Positions 1 through 5,241 of a stretch of DNA of 6,471 nt are shown here, one piece after another. A program made the position numbers and the translations under genes. This DNA is from Peptostreptococcaceae bacterium. GTDB taxonomy: Bacteria > Bacillota > Clostridia > Peptostreptococcales > Anaerovoracaceae. The stretch lies in assembly GCA_016650115.1 (NCBI GenBank), contig JAENWI010000084.1, forward strand, positions 1 to 6,471, written 5' to 3'. Every line of letters begins with the position of its first letter. Position 1 is the first letter of the stretch. The notes beneath the pieces were generated by a model. That model saw only the letters and a list, made by a program, of their open reading frames with translations. It was not told the DNA's origin and searched no databases.

Positions 1-2
1 TA

Positions 3-107
3 AGGATGTTGAAATTTATCGGTTTTTTTGATAGAATTGAAAATGATTCAATTATAGTGAACAACTCTATTATCAGAGAGTTTATCGGGGGAAGTATATT
101 CGTATGA
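3..107 (+). CDS. C-terminal tail of a probable uridine/nucleoside kinase (5' end outside window)
   Basis: The frame starting at base 3 stays open for 34 codons and ends in TGA at 105-107, sharing four bases (ATGA) with the psuK start, so this is the end of an upstream gene cut by the window edge. The last residues read NNSIIREFIGGSIFV. From memory, an ending like NNSILREFIGGS-x-F is typical of the long nucleoside kinases of Clostridia and Thermotoga that join a TGS-like N-terminal region to a uridine kinase/phosphoribulokinase domain. The catalytic part (P-loop) is not in the window, so the assignment rests on this short tail plus context. A nucleoside kinase fits next to pseudouridine kinase and pseudouridine-5'-phosphate glycosidase. 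That the tail is coding is fairly sure; its family is a moderate inference. Confidence 0.6.
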   Translation, partial: RMLKFIGFFDRIENDSIIVNNSIIREFIGGSIFV

Positions 108-1021
108 AAAAGATAAACATTATAGGTGGAATTACCGCTGATATAGAAGGAAACCCTTACGGGCAGCTGCTTATGGGTGAGTCAAATCCCGGAAAAATCT
201 CCTTGTCTTATGGTGGAGTAGGAAGAAATATTACAGAAAACCTGGCTAGGATTGGGGCTGAAGTGGGATTTGTTTCTGTTGCAGGAGATGATTTTATAGG
301 CAGAGGAGTCATAAGGGAACTCAGCGATCTTGGTGTGAATGTTGAACATATAAATCTGCTGGCAGAGGAAAACACTGCTATTTATCTATCAATTTTAAAC
401 ATTGTTGGAGAAATGGAATTGGCACTTTGTAATATGGACGTTTTGGAAAAAGTATCCAAAAGTATAATAGACAGTTCTATAGAAAGCCTAAGAGAGTCAA
501 AAATCATCGGTATAGATACCAATCTTGCCGAAGAGACGCTAGTGTACTTAATTGAAAAGCTTGATGGTATCCCGTTATTTCTTGATCCGGTTTCTGCAGC
601 AAAAGCGGAAAGGATTAAGAACCTGATAGGAAAATTCCACACAGTTAAACCGAACAGAAAAGAGGCAGAAATCATTACAGGACTGTCTATAATGAATGAA
701 GATGAATTGAGGCAGGCGGGAAAATGGTTTGAAGAAAAGGGAGTTAAAAGGATATTTATAACCCTTTCCGGCGGCGGTGTATATTATAAGGAAGGGTATG
801 TTGAAGGAGTCATAAAACCAGGGCAAGTTTCGATTGTAAGTGCTACTGGTGCTGGAGACGCATTTTCTGCAGCAATACTGGATGGATTTGTAAAGGGTAT
901 GAATGTTGAAGAAACAGCAAAATATGGAATGGCTGCAGCTTCAATTGCTATGGAATCAAAAACTCCAGTGAACCCTAAAATCTGTTTTGAGGAAGTGATG
1001 AGGAGAATGGAAAATGAATAA
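104..1021 (+). CDS. psuK: Pseudouridine kinase, PfkB (ribokinase) family
   Basis: This cytoplasmic sugar/nucleoside kinase of 305 residues most likely phosphorylates pseudouridine to pseudouridine 5'-phosphate with ATP, the first step of pseudouridine breakdown. The PfkB fold is shown by the N-terminal glycine-rich GGVGRN at residues 37-42, DPVSAAK at 161-167, KPNRKEAE at 182-189, and the C-terminal signature TGAGDAF at 248-254, in which D252 is the expected catalytic base and the glycines form the anion hole. Length is normal for the family. The ATG at 104 is preceded by GGGGGAAG (87-94) and overlaps the stop of the upstream gene. The last eight bases overlap psuG. PfkB kinases vary in substrate, and sequence alone could also suit ribose or another nucleoside; the direct coupling to psuG is what makes pseudouridine the best call. 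Confidence 0.88.
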   Translation: MKKINIIGGITADIEGNPYGQLLMGESNPGKISLSYGGVGRNITENLARIGAEVGFVSVAGDDFIGRGVIRELSDLGVNVEHINLLAEENTAIYLSILNIVGEMELALCNMDVLEKVSKSIIDSSIESLRESKIIGIDTNLAEETLVYLIEKLDGIPLFLDPVSAAKAERIKNLIGKFHTVKPNRKEAEIITGLSIMNEDELRQAGKWFEEKGVKRIFITLSGGGVYYKEGYVEGVIKPGQVSIVSATGAGDAFSAAILDGFVKGMNVEETAKYGMAAASIAMESKTPVNPKICFEEVMRRMENE

Positions 1022-1922
1022 GGATTTTCTGGATATCAATCTGGAGGTTTTGGAAGCCATAAAAAAAGGAGAACCCATAGTAGCTCTGGAATCGACAATT
1101 ATAGCACACGGGATGCCTTATCCTAAAAATGTTCAAACAGCAATGGCCGTGAACCAGGTTATCAGAGATAACGGTGCCATACCGGCAACTATAGGAATCA
1201 TAAAGGGACGCATTAAGGTTGGACTCACGGACGAAGAAATAGAGTATATGGCGCAGGCACCAAATGTTTTAAAGGTTAGTCGAAGAGATTTACCTTTTGT
1301 TATTTCGAGAGGAAGAGACGGGGCAACAACGGTTGCTGCAACTATGATTGTCGCCGATATGGCTGGGATCAGAATCTTTGTAACAGGTGGAATTGGCGGT
1401 GTACATAGAGGGGCGGGAGCAAGCTTTGATGTCTCTGCCGATTTAGAAGAACTTAAAATGACAGATGTTGTTGTCGTTTGCGCGGGCGTCAAATCAATTC
1501 TTGATATAGGGGCTACGCTGGAGTATTTGGAAACCTCAGGCGTTCCGGTAATCAGCTATGGCACGGACGAATTTCCGGCTTTTTACAGCAGGAAAAGCGG
1601 GTTTAAAACCGAAATTTCACTTGAGGATCCAAAAGATATAGCAGAATTAATTAAAATGAAATATAAACTGGGTTTAAAAGGCGGGGTTGTTGTTGCATGT
1701 CCAATCCCCAAAGAGCATGAAATCCCTTTTGATGAAATGAACGCTGTGATAAAACAGTCTTTAGAAGAGTGTAATGAAAAGAATATTACAGGGAAACGAA
1801 TAACGCCATTTTTGCTGGACAGGGTAAAGCAGCTAACGGAGGGCCGCAGCCTGGAAGCTAATATTCAGCTGGTATTAAACAATGCTGAAATAGGAGCTAA
1901 AATAGCAAAGTATTCAAAATAA
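1014..1922 (+). CDS. psuG: Pseudouridine-5'-phosphate glycosidase
   Basis: PsuG reversibly cleaves the C-C glycosidic bond of pseudouridine 5'-phosphate, giving uracil and ribose 5-phosphate. The 302 residues cover the whole family length (about 300-312). Conserved stretches are VALESTIIAHGMPYP (23-37), KVSRRDLPFV (87-96), GATTVAATM (103-111), FVTGGIGGVHRGA (122-134), FDVSADLEEL (138-147) and VCAGVKSILD (155-164). The active-site residues known from E. coli PsuG (E31, K93, D149, the Schiff-base lysine K166, N289, numbering recalled) appear to correspond to E26, K87, D143, K160 and N283, so the enzyme should be active. The ATG at 1014 has AGGAG at 1001-1005 inside the end of psuK, and the overlap implies translational coupling. 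No truncation or frameshift is visible. Confidence 0.95.
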   Translation: MNKDFLDINLEVLEAIKKGEPIVALESTIIAHGMPYPKNVQTAMAVNQVIRDNGAIPATIGIIKGRIKVGLTDEEIEYMAQAPNVLKVSRRDLPFVISRGRDGATTVAATMIVADMAGIRIFVTGGIGGVHRGAGASFDVSADLEELKMTDVVVVCAGVKSILDIGATLEYLETSGVPVISYGTDEFPAFYSRKSGFKTEISLEDPKDIAELIKMKYKLGLKGGVVVACPIPKEHEIPFDEMNAVIKQSLEECNEKNITGKRITPFLLDRVKQLTEGRSLEANIQLVLNNAEIGAKIAKYSK

Positions 1923-1944
1923 ATCAACGGGAAAAATCCGATTA

Positions 1945-1964
1945 TAATTGCCGAAAGGCGATTA
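1945..1964 (+). promoter_or_regulatory. Inverted repeat between psuG and rubrerythrin (operator or weak terminator)
   Basis: Arms TAATTGCC and GGCGATTA flank a GAAA tetraloop, giving an 8-bp stem with one G-U pair. Only a weak T stretch (ATTTAG) follows, so it would be a poor terminator for the psu operon. It overlaps the -35 of the proposed rubrerythrin promoter, which suits an operator. Both roles are inference. Confidence 0.4.
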
Positions 1965-1976
1965 ATTTAGTAAAAT
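1948..1976 (+). promoter_or_regulatory. Probable sigma-A promoter of the rubrerythrin gene
   Basis: TTGCCG (1948-1953, 4 of 6 consensus bases) and TAAAAT (1971-1976, 5 of 6) are separated by exactly 17 bases. Transcription would begin near 1983, giving a leader of about 46 nt before the ATG at 2029. An alternative -10 (TATAAA, 1982-1987) lacks a good -35. The -35 lies within the inverted repeat at 1945-1964. Confidence 0.45.
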
Positions 1977-2028
1977 GGGTATATAAATAAAATGAAAAGT
2001 TATAGTCAACAATATTTTGGAGGGTGAA

Positions 2029-2565
2029 ATGAAAGATTTAAAAGGAACAAAAACATACGACAATTTAATGGCAGCTTTTTCAGGAGAGTCACAGGCAAGA
2101 AATAAGTATACTTATTATGCTTCCGCGGCTAAAAAAGAAGGCTATGAACAAATTTCGGCATTGTTTTTAGAAACTGCCGGCAATGAAATGGAACACGCAA
2201 AACTTTGGTTTAAAGCGGCTCATGGGATTGGAACGACAGAAGAAAATCTTCTTGATGCAGCGGCAGGAGAACACTATGAGTGGACAGATATGTATAAGAA
2301 CATGGCAATTACAGCAAGAGAAGAAGGATTCCCTGAAATAGCGGTTCAAATGGAAGGTGTGGCAGGAGTTGAAGCAAAACACGAAGAACGATACAGAAAG
2401 CTTGCACAAAATATCAAAGATGGTAAGGTGTTCGAAAAAAATGAAGTTGTAACCTGGAAATGTGCAAATTGTGGTCATGTATATGACGGGAAAAGTGCAG
2501 CGAAGATTTGCCCGGTATGCAACCATCCAATGGCGTACTTTGAAGTAAGAGCTACAAACTACTGA
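2029..2565 (+). CDS. rbr: Rubrerythrin
   Basis: A 178-residue non-haem iron protein of the cytoplasm that reduces hydrogen peroxide to water, protecting anaerobes from oxidative stress; electrons enter through its rubredoxin domain. The ferritin-like domain shows GESQARNKY (E20), NEMEHAKLW (E53, H56), GEHYEW (E81, E84) and VEAKHEERY (E115, H118), the expected di-iron ligands. The C-terminal rubredoxin-like domain has CANC (C145, C148) and CPVC (C161, C164) spaced by 12 residues, binding a single iron. Length and domain order match classical rubrerythrin. The frame is open upstream to a TTG at 2017, but GGAGGG at 2019-2024 sits just before the ATG at 2029 and the protein then begins MKDLKGTKT as usual, so 2029 is the start. 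It appears to be a single-gene unit between a promoter and the terminator at 2717-2745. Control by PerR is known for such genes in clostridia but is not shown here. Confidence 0.96.
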   Translation: MKDLKGTKTYDNLMAAFSGESQARNKYTYYASAAKKEGYEQISALFLETAGNEMEHAKLWFKAAHGIGTTEENLLDAAAGEHYEWTDMYKNMAITAREEGFPEIAVQMEGVAGVEAKHEERYRKLAQNIKDGKVFEKNEVVTWKCANCGHVYDGKSAAKICPVCNHPMAYFEVRATNY

Positions 2566-2576
2566 TTTAAATAAGC

Positions 2577-2700
2577 CTGAAACAGGCAATCTGAAACAGA
2601 ATTGAAACAGATTGAAACAGAATTGAACGAAACTGAACGGGATTGAATGAGACGGAACTGAATGGAACTGAATGAAACGGAAATGAATGATTCGAAATTG
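2577..2700 (+). repeat. Degenerate tandem repeat of 10-11 bp, consensus (A)TTGAAACAG
   Basis: About eleven imperfect copies follow the rubrerythrin stop, beginning CTGAAACAGG, CTGAAACAGA, ATTGAAACAG, ATTGAAACAG and decaying to AACTGAACGG, GATTGAATGA, AATGGAACTG, AATGAAACGG. The TGAA cores start at 2578, 2592, 2603, 2613, 2624, 2634 and 2644, later 2659, 2669 and 2684, so most steps are 10 or 11 bases, close to one DNA helical turn. The + strand is purine-rich and would be little structured as RNA. It lies between the rbr stop and its terminator, so it would be part of the rbr 3' UTR. No reading frame in it looks coding. Confidence 0.85.
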
Positions 2701-2716
2701 AACAAAATAATATGTA

Positions 2717-2745
2717 AATGACCGCCGGCTGCGCTGGCGGTCATT
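2717..2745 (+). terminator. Rho-independent terminator after rubrerythrin
   Basis: Arms AATGACCGCC (2717-2726) and GGCGGTCATT (2736-2745) pair perfectly, and the stem can extend inward by a G-U pair, G-C and C-G to 13 bp with a TGC loop. On the + strand the T tract is imperfect (GTATT, then TTTTT at 2758-2762). On the - strand the hairpin is followed by ATTTTGTT-like sequence, so it may also work in reverse. It separates the rbr unit from the S10 region. Confidence 0.75.
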
Positions 2746-2790
2746 GTATTCCCAGTCTTTTTCAACTGTAAACCTGAAGAATGTTTGGAA

Positions 2791-2815
2791 TTATCCACAG
2801 GTTCCCTGTGGATAA
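2791..2815. promoter_or_regulatory. Inverted pair of consensus DnaA boxes
   Basis: TTATCCACA at 2791-2799 and its exact reverse complement TGTGGATAA at 2807-2815 both match the DnaA-box consensus TTATNCACA. With one extra base each they form 10-bp arms around a 5-base loop (GTTCC). The site is in a non-coding gap about 200 bp upstream of the S10 promoter. No other consensus box was seen in the window, so this is not an origin. As RNA it would fold into a hairpin, but no T tract follows. Confidence 0.65.
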
Positions 2816-2828
2816 CTTGAAATCTAAA

Positions 2829-2940
2829 TGGGCAGTTGCAAGGGGTTTCAAAAAACCAAGCCCAATGTCGGATGCTTATAATGGGTTTGGATACGCACGG
2901 AGGCGTGTACAGTAGCCGGGACGGCTACACATTGAAAAGT
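2829..2940 (+). other. Possible partial duplicate of the rpsJ leader RNA core, upstream of the promoter
   Basis: Bases 2889-2910 match 3151-3172 at 19 of 22 positions (shared core CACGGAG-N-CGTGTAC), and both copies continue with AGTA and, after a variable stretch, a (C)RTTGAAAAG-like end (2931-2938 and 3198-3204). Weaker collinear matches lie upstream (GGGC, AAGGGG-TT-TC, GCCCAA, CGG). Local folds here are a 9-bp stem CCAAGCCCA/TGGGTTTGG (2856-2864 with 2882-2890), an alternative GGTTT/AAACC hairpin (2844-2848 with 2853-2857) and GTAGCC/GGCTAC (2912-2917 with 2923-2928). TATAAT at 2877-2882 has no good -35. No coding frame is evident. Reading it as a decayed copy of the leader is inference. 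Confidence 0.5.
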
Positions 2941-2997
2941 CTCGATAAGGATAGGGATATATGGGGAAATTTACTTTAAAAATATTTAAAAAAAGTA

Positions 2998-3026
2998 TTG
3001 CAATATATTTGTAGATATTATATACT
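2998..3026 (+). promoter_or_regulatory. Sigma-A promoter of the S10 ribosomal protein operon
   Basis: TTGCAA (2998-3003) and TATACT (3021-3026) are spaced by 17 bases, in a strongly AT-rich stretch (2980-3026) with A and T runs upstream that could act as an UP-like element. Transcription should begin near 3032-3034, leaving a leader of about 235 nt before rpsJ. It is the best promoter match in the non-coding region. Confidence 0.75.
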
Positions 3027-3032
3027 ACAGAG

Positions 3033-3268
3033 GCTTGCTTAAGGCGAAGAAGTGGAAAGTTACTGAGCTAACAGAGAATTTCCATGGAGAATTGTCCTCA
3101 CCAGATGAGGGCGAAGGGATTCGTCTGCTTTTACTTTGTGCCCAAAAACGGGAAACACACGGAGCCGTGTACGCAGTAAGCGAAACCCATGTACGCGTTG
3201 AAAGCAGTTGATTAGAACCCCTTGTACCGGCATAGCGAAAACGTACAAAAAAATTAGGAGGAAGAAAA
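3033..3268 (+). promoter_or_regulatory. Long structured 5' leader of the S10 operon
   Basis: Between the promoter and the rpsJ start the RNA can form nested long-range stems. P1 pairs 3114-3122 with 3215-3223 (AAGGGATTC with GAACCCCTT, one mismatch). P2 pairs 3125-3131 with 3201-3207 (CTGCTTT with AAAGCAG, perfect, extendable by two pairs). Inside P2 sit P3 (GTG-CCC with GGG-AAA-CAC, 3138-3158) and P4 (CGTGTAC with GTACGCG, 3166-3172 with 3191-3197). A hairpin at 3092-3114 (CCTCA/TGAGG core) precedes P1, and TTGTAC/GTACAA (3222-3227 with 3243-3248) lies just before the Shine-Dalgarno AGGAGG (3256-3261). In other bacteria S10-operon leaders mediate feedback by L4; that this one does so is inference, and no known Rfam family is claimed. 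Confidence 0.6.
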
Positions 3269-3580
3269 ATGAGTGAACAACAGAAAATCAGAATCAGACT
3301 TAAGGCTTATGATCACAAATCATTAGACCAATCAGTAGCTAAGATTATTGAGGCTGTTAAAAAAACAGGCGCAGATGTATCTGGACCAATTCCATTACCT
3401 ACTGAAAAAGAAGTTGTAACAATCTTGAGAGCCGTTCATAAGTACAAAGACAGCAGAGAACAGTTTGAACAAAGAACGCACAAGAGATTAATCGACATCA
3501 CAAACACTACACCAAAGACAGTAGACGCTTTAACAAAGTTAGATTTACCGGCTGGCGTAGATATCGAAATTAAACTATAG
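3269..3580 (+). CDS. rpsJ: 30S ribosomal protein S10 (NusE)
   Basis: S10 is a small-subunit head protein and, as NusE, a partner of NusB and NusG in transcription antitermination and transcription-translation coupling. The 103 residues match the family length. Diagnostic stretches are IRIRLKAYDH (7-16), GPIPLPT (39-45) and the signature RTHKRLIDI (69-77) at the end of the extended loop that binds 16S rRNA. The ATG at 3269 follows AGGAGG at 3256-3261 with a 7-base spacer. It is the first gene of the cluster and directly follows the long leader. Unlike in many Firmicutes, neither tuf nor another str-operon gene lies immediately upstream; a rubrerythrin does. Confidence 0.98.
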   Translation: MSEQQKIRIRLKAYDHKSLDQSVAKIIEAVKKTGADVSGPIPLPTEKEVVTILRAVHKYKDSREQFEQRTHKRLIDITNTTPKTVDALTKLDLPAGVDIEIKL

Positions 3581-3620
3581 TAAGGGCACTCCCCTTAGTA
3601 TGATTGCTCAAAAGAGTAAT
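3581..3620 (+). promoter_or_regulatory. Two small hairpins in the rpsJ-rplC gap
   Basis: TAAGGG/CCCTTA (3581-3586 with 3592-3597, loop CACTC) is followed six bases later by ATTGCTC/GAGTAAT (3603-3609 with 3614-3620, loop AAAA, one G-U pair). This 67-base gap is the longest within the cluster. No T tract follows, so neither is a standard terminator; they could mark RNA processing or a protein-binding site. Function unknown. Confidence 0.5.
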
Positions 3621-3647
3621 CCGCTGTAAGAATTTAGGAGAAAAAAT

Positions 3648-4283
3648 ATGAAAACAATTTTAGGCAAGAAAATCGGGATGACTCAGATTTTCACAGAAGC
3701 AGGAGAAGCGGTTCCTGTAACTGTCATCGAAGCTGGTCCAGTAGTGGTTACTCAGGTAAAAACGATAGACACAGACGGATACGAGGCAGTACAGATAGCA
3801 TTTGCTGATCAGAAAGCACATAGAGTTAATAAGCCAAAGACTGGTCATTTTAACAAATATGGGGTTTCAGTAAAGAAACATTTAGCTGAATTCAGAACTG
3901 AAGAAGGCGACGCTTACGAATCAGGACAGACTATTACGGTAGCAGACTTCGAAGAAGGAAAAAAGCTGGACGTAACAGGAACTTCAAAGGGCAAGGGAAC
4001 ACAAGGTAACATAAAGAGACATAATCATCACAGAGGACCTATGACCCATGGTTCAAAGCACAAAAGACTTGCTGGAGCATTAGCAGCAGGTACATACCCT
4101 TCAAGAGTATTCAAGGGTAACGATGGCCCAGGCAGAATGGGTCGTGACACAGTAACAGTTCAGAACGTTGTTCTTGTAAAGGTTATTGAAGACAGAAACC
4201 TAATGTTGGTCAGGGGAGCTGTTCCAGGCGGAAAAGGCGGCCTGCTGCGCATTCAGTACGCAGTGAAAGGTCAAGACAAATAG
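3648..4283 (+). CDS. rplC: 50S ribosomal protein L3
   Basis: L3 binds 23S rRNA early in 50S assembly and sends an extended loop towards the peptidyl transferase centre. The 211-residue protein has MKTILGKKIGMTQIF at the N-terminus, the RGPMTHGSK segment (129-137), PSRVFKG (151-157), PGRMG (161-165) and the C-terminal NLMLVRGAVPGGKGG (184-198), all typical. AGGAG at 3636-3640 sits 7 bases before the ATG. The loop reads KHKRLAGALAAGTYPS (137-152), where the family usually has something like HRAPGS(I/M)G, so several normally conserved residues differ; the frame is unbroken and the flanks are normal, so this looks like genuine divergence. Identity as L3 is certain. Confidence 0.98.
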   Translation: MKTILGKKIGMTQIFTEAGEAVPVTVIEAGPVVVTQVKTIDTDGYEAVQIAFADQKAHRVNKPKTGHFNKYGVSVKKHLAEFRTEEGDAYESGQTITVADFEEGKKLDVTGTSKGKGTQGNIKRHNHHRGPMTHGSKHKRLAGALAAGTYPSRVFKGNDGPGRMGRDTVTVQNVVLVKVIEDRNLMLVRGAVPGGKGGLLRIQYAVKGQDK

Positions 4284-4312
4284 ATAGAACTTCAGAAAGG
4301 AGGAATTAGAAA

Positions 4313-4936
4313 ATGGCAATAGTAACTATGTTAAACATGGCAGGAGCAGAAACAGGAACAATTGAGCTGAAAGATTCAATCTTTTCAATTGAACCAAACC
4401 AGAATGCTGTTCATGCAGTAGTAAAGAATTATTTAGCTAACCAAAGACAAGGCACACAGTCAGCAAAGACTAGAAGCGAAGTCAGAGGCGGAGGAAGAAA
4501 ACCTTTTAGACAAAAGGGAACCGGTCGTCACAGACAGGGCAGCACAACAGACCCTTCACAGATAGGTGGAGGAATTGTTTTCGCACCGAAACCAAGGGAC
4601 TATAGATATACAGTACCTAAGAAGCTAAGAAGACTGGCAATGCTTTCAGCTCTATCCTCAAAGGTAGAAGAGAAAGAAATAATTGTTTTGGACTCAATAA
4701 ACTTTGATGCACCGAAGACAAAAGAAATGATTAAATTTTTAGAAAATGTCAAAGCAGCTAAGAAGACGTTAATCGTTATGGCAGAAAAAGACGAGAACGT
4801 TCTTAAATCAGCAGCAAATATTCCGGGAGTAAAAACAGTATTAGTGTCAACAATGAACGTGTATGAGATTATTCACTACACAAGCTTCATTGTTACGAAA
4901 GAGGCTGTAAACAAGATTGAGGAGGTGTATTCATAA
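4313..4936 (+). CDS. rplD: 50S ribosomal protein L4
   Basis: L4 binds 23S rRNA, lines the peptide exit tunnel with its long loop, and in several bacteria represses its own S10 operon through the leader RNA. The 207 residues are of normal length. The tunnel loop is seen as GGGRKPFRQKGTGRHRQGS (59-77), followed by GGGIVFAPKPRDYRY (85-99) and KKLRRLAMLSALSSK (103-117). A perfect Shine-Dalgarno AAAGGAGG lies at 4296-4303, nine bases before the ATG. The stop TAA shares its last A with the ATG of rplW (TAATG), indicating coupled translation. As a possible regulator, L4 is the prime candidate ligand for the leader at 3033-3268. Confidence 0.98.
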   Translation: MAIVTMLNMAGAETGTIELKDSIFSIEPNQNAVHAVVKNYLANQRQGTQSAKTRSEVRGGGRKPFRQKGTGRHRQGSTTDPSQIGGGIVFAPKPRDYRYTVPKKLRRLAMLSALSSKVEEKEIIVLDSINFDAPKTKEMIKFLENVKAAKKTLIVMAEKDENVLKSAANIPGVKTVLVSTMNVYEIIHYTSFIVTKEAVNKIEEVYS

Positions 4937-5226
4937 TGAGAACCCCTTACGATGTGATCATTAAACCAGTTATCTCAGAAACAAGTATGGATAACGCGCA
5001 AATAAAGAAATATACATTTAAAGTAGCGACTAATGCTAACAAAACAGAAGTCAAAAAGGCAATTGAAGAAATCTTCGAAGTACAGGTTGATAAAGTGAAC
5101 ATCATGAATGTTCGAGGAAAAATTAAAAGAATGGGAAAAAACGTAGGTAAAACTGCGGCTACTAAGAAGGCTATCGTAACCCTTACAGATAAAAGTAAGG
5201 AAATCGAATTCTTCCAAGGTCTATAA
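4936..5226 (+). CDS. rplW: 50S ribosomal protein L23
   Basis: L23 sits at the mouth of the peptide exit tunnel and is a docking site for trigger factor and the signal recognition particle. The 96 residues are the normal length for a bacterial L23. Recognisable parts are YDVIIKPVISETS near the N-terminus, the helix NKTEVKKAIEEIFEVQVDKVN (the family's rRNA-binding region), and NVRGKIKRMGKNVGKT, followed by the closing strand KAIVTL. The start overlaps the rplD stop by one base, with GGAGG at 4921-4925 inside the end of rplD. Nothing unusual is seen. Confidence 0.97.
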   Translation: MRTPYDVIIKPVISETSMDNAQIKKYTFKVATNANKTEVKKAIEEIFEVQVDKVNIMNVRGKIKRMGKNVGKTAATKKAIVTLTDKSKEIEFFQGL

Positions 5227-5241
5227 GGAGGGACAAAAGAT

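Noticed and set aside
1942..1948. PerR box upstream of rubrerythrin
   Set aside because: Only one half-site (TTATAAT) is present; the second half ATTATAA is missing at the required spacing.
2017..2028. Upstream TTG start for rubrerythrin (four extra residues)
   Set aside because: GGAGGG at 2019-2024 would lie inside the coding region. The ATG at 2029 is well spaced from it and gives the standard N-terminus.
2577..2700. CRISPR-like array
   Set aside because: The units are only 10-11 bp, degenerate and contiguous with no spacers; no cas genes are nearby.
2559..2798. 79-codon open frame on the - strand over the repeat array and terminator
   Set aside because: The translation is repetitive (FNSVS-like) because it reads the 10-11 bp repeats, then crosses the terminator hairpin; no start signal is seen.
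3151..3204. Resemblance to group II intron domain V (GAGCCGTGTACG ... GAAA ... ATGTACG)
   Set aside because: The lower stem cannot close properly (no ACGGTTC partner; the 3' side reads ACGCGTTG), the distance to the GAAA loop is wrong, and no domain VI or intron protein is present. The upstream copy also lacks the catalytic AGC.
3060..3248. 62-codon open frame on the - strand across the leader
   Set aside because: It lies opposite the structured leader, has no convincing ribosome binding site, and its openness is explained by the leader's base composition and pairing.
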